Source: Micromonospora matsumotoense (GTDB lineage Bacteria > Actinomycetota > Actinomycetes > Mycobacteriales > Micromonosporaceae). From it: a stretch of DNA of 64,000 nt. The first letter of the stretch is position 1. Every line of letters starts with the position of its first letter. Below the pieces are notes generated by a model, which did not search any database, was not told the DNA's origin, and was given only the letters and a program-made list of their open reading frames with translations. Shown piece after piece: positions 58,519 through 64,000 of the stretch. Location: assembly GCF_900091525.1 (NCBI RefSeq), contig NZ_FMCU01000020.1, positions 1 to 64,000 of the forward strand. The letters run 5' to 3'. Position numbers and translations under genes: made by a program.

Positions 58519-58558
58519 GGGCCCTCCCCGGACGCGACGGGCGCATCCGGAGAGGGCC
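58519..58558 (-). terminator. Hairpin terminator downstream of the deacetylase gene
   Basis: GGCCCTC at 58520-58526 pairs with GAGGGCC at 58552-58558, and CCGGA/TCCGG extends the stem inward with a small internal loop. It is about 35 bp past the stop of the minus-strand gene ending at 58594. Confidence 0.75.
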
Positions 58559-58593
58559 GGTGGATCACGGTGGACCTGACGGCCGCCCGTCGG

Positions 58594-59637
58594 TCAGCTC
58601 GCGGTGCAGGACCGGATCTGCGGCCTGGCGCCGCTGTTGCCGTTCATCATCGTGGTGAAGCCGAAGGTGTTGCCGCTTCCGTTGGACCGCATCGTCATCA
58701 CATAGCCGGAGCTGTCCCAACTGGCGGTGCCGTTCCAGGTGGTGGTGATCTTCTGCGGCGCGGTCACCGCCACCACCACGGTCCAGTTGCCGGCCCCCTG
58801 GACCGTCACCGACGTGTTGTACCGGTCGCCCCAGACGTTGGGGTACGTGGCTGTCGCGGTGCACCCGCCGCCAGTCGGCGGGGTGGTCGGGGTGCCGGTC
58901 GGCGGGGTGGTCGGGGTGCCGTCCGGGGCCACCGCCCGGCCGGTGCTCGGCGAGATCATGCCCGGGCAGAGGCTGCGGCTGTTCAGGTTGGCCATGATCT
59001 GTGGGATCGCGTCGCGGGTGTTCTGGATGCCGTCGTGCATCAGGATCACCTGACCGGCCTGGAGGCGGCCGGCGTTGGAGACGATCTGGCTGACGCTGGC
59101 ACCGTTCCAGTCCTGGGAGTCGACGTCCCAGATCACCTGGCGCAGGCCGAGCGACGAGGCGACCGACTGGAGGGTCGAGTTGGTCTCTCCGTAGGGCGGG
59201 CGGAACAACTGCGGCCGGACGCCGGTCGCCGACTGGATCGCCGAGTTGGTCTGGGAGAGGTCCGACTGCATCTGGCTCTGGCTCATCGAGGTCATGTGGG
59301 AGTGGTTCCAACTGTGGTTGGCGACCCACATGCCGGCGTCGACCTGGGCCCGGGCGGCGGACTGGTTGCCCTGCACGTTCTGCCCGACGTTGAACATGGT
59401 CGCCCGGACGTTGTTGGCGCGCAGCACGGACAGCAGCGCGCCGGTGTTGCCGGTCGGCCCGTCGTCGAAGGTGAGGCCGACGTAACCGTTGCAGGCGGCG
59501 GCGCTGGACGGGGTGGCCGAGACCGCCACACCGACGGCGCCCAGGGCCACGGTGGTGGCGAGCACCGCCAGCCGGACGGTGAACCGTGCTGTTCGGGGGG
59601 TGGGCGGGCGGCCGGAGCCACCGAAACTGGCGATCAT
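58594..59637 (-). CDS. Secreted CE4 polysaccharide deacetylase (acetylxylan esterase-like) with CBM2
   Basis: This 347-residue protein has a signal peptide (about 1-47). The NodB-homology domain (about 48-235) has all five CE4 motifs: LTFDDGP (Asp58/59), ANHSWNHSHM (His108, His112), LFRPPYGETN, IWDVDSQDW and ILMHDG (His201). A short GTPTTPPTG linker leads to CBM2 (about 252-347). The chemistry is metal-dependent removal of acetyl groups from xylan or chitin-like polymers. The nearby GH10 xylanase favours acetylxylan. GGAGG precedes ATG 59637. Confidence 0.92.
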   Translation of the reverse strand: MIASFGGSGRPPTPRTARFTVRLAVLATTVALGAVGVAVSATPSSAAACNGYVGLTFDDGPTGNTGALLSVLRANNVRATMFNVGQNVQGNQSAARAQVDAGMWVANHSWNHSHMTSMSQSQMQSDLSQTNSAIQSATGVRPQLFRPPYGETNSTLQSVASSLGLRQVIWDVDSQDWNGASVSQIVSNAGRLQAGQVILMHDGIQNTRDAIPQIMANLNSRSLCPGMISPSTGRAVAPDGTPTTPPTGTPTTPPTGGGCTATATYPNVWGDRYNTSVTVQGAGNWTVVVAVTAPQKITTTWNGTASWDSSGYVMTMRSNGSGNTFGFTTMMNGNSGARPQIRSCTAS

Positions 59638-59748
59638 GCGCAGGTCCTCCCTGGGACGGTGACACCTGACAGCGCGGCAGATATATCGAGATGTGTTGAT
59701 GTCACTGTGGATCGGAGTATTGCAGCGGGGTTTCGAACGCGTCAACAA

Positions 59749-59768
59749 CTTTCGGAAACTTTCGGAAA
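59749..59768. promoter_or_regulatory. Tandem 10-bp repeat with GAAACTTTC core
   Basis: CTTTCGGAAA occurs twice in direct succession (59749-59758 and 59759-59768). The junction forms the palindrome GAAACTTTC (59755-59763), of the GAAAnTTTC type reported near actinomycete xylanase genes. It lies about 110 bp upstream of the deacetylase start and 80 bp before the divergent phosphatase gene. Confidence 0.55.
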
Positions 59769-59846
59769 AGCGCGCATGGGGGACATCACGCCCACGACCG
59801 GCGTACCGGATCGCGGCGGTGTTCCTCCCTGCGGACAGTGGGAGCC

Positions 59847-60542
59847 ATGGACACCGTCGCGGAGTTGACCATCGTCCGGCACGGGCAGAGCGTCGCCAAC
59901 GTCGCGTTCGCCGAGGCTCACGCGCAGGGTGTCGCCGCACACGGTCTCACCGGCCGCGACGCCGACATCCCGCTGTCGCCGCTTGGCTGGCGGCAGGCCA
60001 CCCGACTGGGCCGCTGGCTCGCGACGCAACCCGCCGACCAACGTCCCGACCACGTCGTCTGCTCGCCCTACCGGCGGGCCCGCCAGACCTGGAATCGCGT
60101 CGCGGACACCGTCGCCGCCCTCGGCGTCACCCCCGCGCGGGCCGACCTCGACGAGCGGCTGGTCGACCGGCTCATGGGCGACCTGGAACTGCTGACGCCC
60201 CTCATGATCGCCGAGCGGTTCCCCGCCGAGGCGGCCCGGCTCGCCGCCGACGGCCTCTACGCCTACCGACCACCAGGTGGTGAGACGTTCGACGACGTGA
60301 CCGCCCGCGTCCGCGCCGCCCTGGTCGACCTCCACCGCCACCACGCCGGCCGCCGGGTGTGGGTGGTGGCCCACGACGCCGTGGTCGTCGCCGTACGCCA
60401 CGTTCTCGAAGACCTGTCGTTCACCGAACTCGACGCGATCCTCGCCACCACGCCGATCGCCAACACCTCACTCACCCGCTACGCCCACACCCGGGGTCGT
60501 CTCGACCTGGTCGGGTTCGCCGTCGTCCCGCCCTCCCCGTGA
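59847..60542 (+). CDS. Histidine phosphatase (phosphoglycerate-mutase-like) family protein
   Basis: This 231-residue protein has the catalytic RHG in LTIVRHGQSVANV, CSPYRRARQTW (second Arg), and WVVAHDAVVVAV, where the second catalytic His is retained but Gly is replaced by Asp. The family removes phosphate from small metabolites or proteins through a phosphohistidine intermediate. The substrate cannot be inferred. GGGAG precedes ATG 59847. Confidence 0.88.
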   Translation: MDTVAELTIVRHGQSVANVAFAEAHAQGVAAHGLTGRDADIPLSPLGWRQATRLGRWLATQPADQRPDHVVCSPYRRARQTWNRVADTVAALGVTPARADLDERLVDRLMGDLELLTPLMIAERFPAEAARLAADGLYAYRPPGGETFDDVTARVRAALVDLHRHHAGRRVWVVAHDAVVVAVRHVLEDLSFTELDAILATTPIANTSLTRYAHTRGRLDLVGFAVVPPSP

Positions 60543-60603
60543 CCGGGCGGGGCCGGCGACGGCCGGCGCGGGGGTCGGACGGGCAGGAGTCTGCCGCAAC
60601 GGG

Positions 60604-60744
60604 TCAGGACACCCGGTCGGGCCACGACCGGAGGGCATCGGGTACGCCGGCCAGCCGGACGAACGGCCCACCGGCGGCCAGCAGCGCCCCGGGCGGTCCG
60701 CTCTCCACCAGCCGGCCCCGGTCGAGCACCAGCGCCAACCTCTC
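60604..60744 (-). pseudogene. C-terminal tail of an ABC exporter ATPase (remnant)
   Basis: The minus strand encodes ERLALVLDRGRLVESGPPGA and LLAAGGPFVRLAGVPDAL before the stop at 60604. This is the standard end of an ABC exporter nucleotide-binding domain. Nothing upstream in frame carries the Walker or signature motifs, so about 46 codons survive. It abuts a LuxR remnant on the other strand. Confidence 0.65.
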
Positions 60745-60790
60745 CCCGGTGGTCGGGTCGGCGTTCCCGACGTCCTCGGGTGGGCCGGCG

Positions 60791-60970
60791 CTGACCGAGG
60801 CCGAGGCCCGGGTGGCCACCACGATCGCCAACAGGCTCAGCAACCGGGAGGCGACCCAACGGCTCTTCCTCTCGGTGAAGACGATCGAGTTCCACCTGGG
60901 CAACATTTTCCGCAAACTCGGGGTCCGCAACCGTACCGAGCTGGCCGCCCGGCGGGCCCATTCCGGCTGA
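60791..60970 (+). pseudogene. LuxR-type DNA-binding domain remnant
   Basis: The frame reads LTEAEARVATTIANRLSNRE, then ATQRLFLSVKTIEFHLGNIF and RKLGVRNRTELAARR to a stop. This is an intact LuxR/GerE helix-turn-helix with no start, RBS or N-terminal domain. It begins right where the ABC remnant ends, so two genes were fused by deletion. A translated mini-regulator cannot be excluded. Confidence 0.65.
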
Positions 60971-61312
60971 GCGCGCTGCCGCTGGGTGGTCGGGCCGTGG
61001 CGGAGGGTGCAGGCCCGCCCCGGACGCCCCGGAACCGGTCGCAGATCGAATGCATTCGATATAACATCACCGCAGGGCAGCGTCACCCCGCACGGGCGTA
61101 CGACGCGGAGTGTTCGCGATCCACCGGGTGGACCGGGCAGCCACCGGTGGTCACTGACGAGGACGCGGTCGGGGTTGACTTCCGGCTCGGCGTCCCCTGT
61201 GGCGTGCTGGTCCAGCGGCGCGCGGTGCTCGGGTCATCGATCCACCACGATCGGCCGGCTCAGTGCCTCGTGCTGCCACGGACCAGACAGAACACCGAGA
61301 GGAAGCGCACAG
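60971..61312 (+). promoter_or_regulatory. Xylanase upstream region with a 16-bp palindrome
   Basis: This 342-bp region has no gene. It carries the perfect palindrome ATCGAATGCATTCGAT at 61045-61060, followed at once by TATAAC, a possible -10. GAGAGGAAG at about 61297-61305 is the ribosome-binding site of the xylanase. Confidence 0.5.
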
Positions 61313-62800
61313 ATGAACGACGTACCCGCTCCATCGAAACGCCGTACCCGCAGTGGCGCCAGGCTGCTGCTGGGCGGGGCCTGCGCCCTGGCGATCACCG
61401 TGTCGTCGATGGCCGTCGCCACCCTCGCCCACGCCGACCTCAGCGGACCGCCCGGGACCACGCTGAAGGCCGCCGCCGAGCGCAGCGGCCGGTACTTCGG
61501 CACCGCCATGGGGGCGGACCGGCTCAACGACTCGGGCTTCCTGAACATCGCCAACCGCGAGTTCGACATGATGACGGCCGTCAACGAGATGAAGCCGGAC
61601 GCGACCGAGCCCAACCCCGGCCAGTTCGACTTCCGTAGAGGCGACGCGATCTACGACTGGGCCACCCAGCACGGCATGCGGTTCCGGGGCCACACCCTGG
61701 CCTGGCACGCCCAGCAGCCGAAGTTCTGGGCAGGTCTCAGTGGCAGTGCCCTGCGGTCCGCGATGATCAGCCACATCAACGGCGTGATGGCGCACTACAA
61801 GGGCAAGTTCGCCTACTGGGACGTGGTGAACGAGGCGTACGCCGAGAACGGCAGCCGGCGGTCGTCGAACCTCCAGTCCACCGGCAACGACTGGATCGAG
61901 GTGGCGTTCCGGACCGCGCGGGCCGCCGACCCGAGCGTGAAGCTGTGCTACAACGACTACAACATCGAGAACTGGACGTACGGCAAGACACAGGGCGTCT
62001 ACAACCTGATCAAGGACTTCAAGGCCCGGGGCGTACCGGTCGACTGCGTCGGCCTGCAGACCCACTTCACCGGTGGCAGCTCGCTGCCCGGCAACTTCCA
62101 GCAGACGCTGTCGAGCTTCGCCGCCCTCGGGGTGGACGTGGCGTTGACCGAGGCCGACGTCACCAACGCCTCGACCAGCCAGTACCAGGGTCTGACCCAG
62201 GCCTGCATGAACGTCCCCCGCTGCGTCGGCATCACGACGTGGGGCATCCGGGACAGCGACTCCTGGCGTGGCAACGAGAACCCGCTGCTGTTCGACCGCA
62301 ACAGCAACCCGAAGCCGGCGTACACCTCGGTTCTCAACGCCCTCAACGCCGCCTCCACCACGGTGCCGGGGACGACGACCCCGCCGCCCACCACCCCACC
62401 CACCACGCCGCCGACCACCCCACCCACCACGCCGCCGACCACCCCGCCCACCACGCCCCCGACCACCCCGCCGACCACGCCGCCGCCCACCGGGCAGCCG
62501 GGTGGCTGCACCGCGGCGTACCGCATGGTCAGCATGTGGAACGGCGGCTTCCAGGGTGAGCTCACCGTGACCAACGGCACCACCGCCATCAGCGGCTGGA
62601 CAGTGCAGCTGACGCTGGCCGGCGGGCAGACCATCGCCAACGTCTGGAACGGCAGCAACACCGGCAACAGCGGCGCGGTCAGCATCCGCAACGCCGCGTA
62701 CAACGGCGCCCTCGGCGCGAACGCCTCGACCACCCTCGGCTTCCTGGTCAACGGCAGCAGCAACACGGCACCCAGCAACATCTCCTGCACCCCCGCCTGA
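61313..62800 (+). CDS. Secreted GH10 endo-1,4-beta-xylanase with CBM2
   Basis: This 495-residue protein has a signal peptide (ARLLLGGACALAITVSSMAV, cleavage after AHA). The GH10 barrel (about 43-347) has VNEMKPDATEP, GHTLAWHAQQPKF, acid/base Glu174 in YWDVVNEAY, nucleophile Glu280 in VALTEADVT, and TTWGIRDSDSW. A (TPPT)n linker (354-393) leads to CBM2 (about 399-495). It cleaves internal xylan linkages outside the cell. The nearby CE4 deacetylase would remove acetyl groups and help access. A strong terminator follows. Confidence 0.94.
   Translation: MNDVPAPSKRRTRSGARLLLGGACALAITVSSMAVATLAHADLSGPPGTTLKAAAERSGRYFGTAMGADRLNDSGFLNIANREFDMMTAVNEMKPDATEPNPGQFDFRRGDAIYDWATQHGMRFRGHTLAWHAQQPKFWAGLSGSALRSAMISHINGVMAHYKGKFAYWDVVNEAYAENGSRRSSNLQSTGNDWIEVAFRTARAADPSVKLCYNDYNIENWTYGKTQGVYNLIKDFKARGVPVDCVGLQTHFTGGSSLPGNFQQTLSSFAALGVDVALTEADVTNASTSQYQGLTQACMNVPRCVGITTWGIRDSDSWRGNENPLLFDRNSNPKPAYTSVLNALNAASTTVPGTTTPPPTTPPTTPPTTPPTTPPTTPPTTPPTTPPTTPPPTGQPGGCTAAYRMVSMWNGGFQGELTVTNGTTAISGWTVQLTLAGGQTIANVWNGSNTGNSGAVSIRNAAYNGALGANASTTLGFLVNGSSNTAPSNISCTPA
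62372..62491 (+). repeat. Tandem repeat coding for the Thr-Pro linker
   Basis: Repeats of about 12 and 24 bp (units such as ACCACCCCACCC and ACCACGCCGCCG) encode TTPPTTPP between the GH10 and CBM2 domains. The copy number is likely variable by slippage. It is a coding linker, not a CRISPR or mobile repeat. Confidence 0.85.
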
Positions 62801-62819
62801 CGGCGGGCACACCACCCCC

Positions 62820-62860
62820 GCCGGCCGGGGCCGGAGCCACCAGCTCCGGGCCCGGCCGGC
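62820..62860 (+). terminator. Strong hairpin terminator after the xylanase gene
   Basis: A 17-bp stem with one G-G mismatch pairs 62820-62837 with 62843-62860 (GCCGGCCGGG and CCGGAGC arms) around a 5-base loop. It starts 20 bp past the xylanase stop. Confidence 0.85.
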
Positions 62861-62990
62861 GTCCCGGGCCGGTCCGCGGTGACCGGGGGCGTCGTGGTCG
62901 ACCGGGGTGTGGTCGTCGCCACGGTCGTAGCCGATTCTTGCCGGTGCTTCTGCATGGTCCCGGAGCGTCAGGATCACTTGACTCTTGGTC

Positions 62991-64000
62991 ATGACGCAAA
63001 CCTGGAAAGCGGCCCCCCGCTCGGTGGTCGCCGGCGTGCTGCTCGGCACCACGGTGCTGGTCGGTCCGCTGTCGGCGCCCTCGCACGCCGCGCCCAGCCA
63101 GCCGTTCGGCACGTCGGCGACGGCGCCGACGCCCGAGAACGGCCGTACCCTCCTCGACCTGATCCCGGCGCAGACCCGGGACAGGATGCTCGCCCAGACC
63201 CCGCTCGTCGACGCCGCCAACGTCGTCCGCACCGCCATCGACGCCGGCGCGCCGCGCGGCTACGCCGGCATCGGGCTGGTGGACGACCACGTCACGCTCT
63301 GGTGGAAGGGCACCCTGCCCAGCGACGTCGCGACGGCGGTGACGACCGCCCGGCGCACCGCCCCGGTCGAGGTCGTCGGGGCCACCTACTCCCGCACCGA
63401 GTTGAAGAAGGCGGCGGCGAAGCTCGCCCCCGTCGTCGACGCCGACCCGAACGACGCCGCCCACGCCGTCCGGCTGCGGACCGACGGCTCCGGGATCGAG
63501 ATCGCCGTCGACCCGAAGGCCGGCGCGAAGCAGCCGACGCTGCCGACGACCGGCGTCAACACCCGGACCGTGGTCCGGGAGCGGATGGTCGAGCGGTCCC
63601 GGTACAACGACTCCGCGCCGTACGACGGCGGGATCGGCATCGGCCTGACCACGTACGCCTGCACCGCCGGCTTCGGCGTCCGCAACCAGACGACCAACGT
63701 GGGCTACCTGCTCACCGCGGAACACTGCGGCCCGATCGGTCAGCCCTGGCACGTCGGCTGGAACACGAACACCAACACCGGCACGTTGATCGGCTACTCG
63801 GTCGCCAGCAACGACGACCACGACACCATGCTGGTCTCGACCTCCTCCCCGGGCGGCCACATCTATGTCGGTGGGCAGAACGACGAGGTTCGCGCGCAGG
63901 TGACCGGCTGGACCCAGGTCTTCCCCGGCCAGCTGCTCTGCCAGTCGGGATACACCTCGGCCGGTGAGATCGGCGGCCCGGTCTGCAACCTGCGGGTCGA
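62991..64000 (+). CDS. Secreted chymotrypsin-like (S1) serine protease, 3' partial
   Basis: Frame 3 from ATG 62991 is open to the end of the window (336 residues). A signal peptide (SVVAGVLLGTTVLVGPLSAP, cleavage after SHA) is followed by a propeptide of about 160 residues resembling those of alpha-lytic/streptogrisin proteases (YAGIGLVDDHVTLWWKG, APVEVVGATYSRTELKKAA). The mature domain starts near YDGGIGIG. It has the His in LLTAEHCG and the Asp in SNDDHDTMLV. The GDSGGP Ser motif should lie beyond the window. The gene is separated from the xylanase by a terminator. Confidence 0.87.
   Translation, partial: MTQTWKAAPRSVVAGVLLGTTVLVGPLSAPSHAAPSQPFGTSATAPTPENGRTLLDLIPAQTRDRMLAQTPLVDAANVVRTAIDAGAPRGYAGIGLVDDHVTLWWKGTLPSDVATAVTTARRTAPVEVVGATYSRTELKKAAAKLAPVVDADPNDAAHAVRLRTDGSGIEIAVDPKAGAKQPTLPTTGVNTRTVVRERMVERSRYNDSAPYDGGIGIGLTTYACTAGFGVRNQTTNVGYLLTAEHCGPIGQPWHVGWNTNTNTGTLIGYSVASNDDHDTMLVSTSSPGGHIYVGGQNDEVRAQVTGWTQVFPGQLLCQSGYTSAGEIGGPVCNLRV

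Noticed and set aside
62372..62491. Short tandem repeats that could suggest a CRISPR-like or VNTR element
   Set aside because: The repeats encode the Thr-Pro linker in frame and have no spacers.

Overview
The window is high-GC actinobacterial DNA, most like Micromonospora or a close Micromonosporaceae relative. The evidence is strong GC3 bias, frequent GTG starts, dense ATGA/GTGA start-stop overlaps, LAL and two-component regulators, and secreted enzymes with Thr-Pro linkers and CBM2 modules. I saw no rRNA, convincing tRNA, CRISPR array or phage structural genes.

Left edge (1-5170) is a patchwork. It holds a gene tail, a TetR regulator, an alpha/beta-hydrolase stump cut by an IS701-type transposase remnant, a small hypothetical gene with an APH-fold kinase and a P-loop kinase, debris of two broken genes, an IS3-like transposase N-terminus, and an intact CsaA-like tRNA-binding protein.

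Region 5163-19800 is a probable biosynthetic island. An EamA exporter and a LysR regulator are followed by a stand-alone A-PCP-E NRPS module on the minus strand. A divergent, tightly coupled nine-gene operon then encodes a class I SAM-dependent methyltransferase-fold protein, an MtnA-Apt fusion, MtnB, MtnD, MtnC, an MtnE-like aminotransferase, MtnP, an MFS transporter and an amidohydrolase. Together these make a complete methylthioadenosine-to-methionine recycling route plus adenine salvage. The inference is that an enzyme of this cluster turns SAM into product and methylthioadenosine. IS and pseudogene debris lies on both sides.

Region 19801-31968 holds broken genes (TetR, solute-binding protein), an ECF sigma/anti-sigma/ABC operon, a LAL regulator, two SRPBCC proteins, an XRE regulator and a glyoxalase-like protein. 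Region 32193-42443 is export and signalling: an ABC exporter with its NarL-type two-component system, a TetR/DHA2 drug-efflux pair, and a beta-lactamase-fold pseudoenzyme and a VanZ-like protein that share a duplicated promoter element next to an OmpR-type two-component system.

Region 42727-52665 contains a DUF574 methyltransferase coupled to a GGDEF-EAL protein. After it comes a probable stress or conflict locus: a TPR-CHAT protease, a small Cys/His protein, a membrane protein, and a kinase/PP2C/vWA set that resembles a TerY-P triad.

Region 52960-64000 is mostly secreted and polymer-degrading: an Fn3-Fn3-CBM2 protein, a tandem LtrA membrane protein, a PETase/cutinase-like hydrolase fused to a ricin-type lectin, a CE4 deacetylase-CBM2, a histidine phosphatase, a GH10 xylanase-CBM2, and the start of an S1 protease that runs off the right end.
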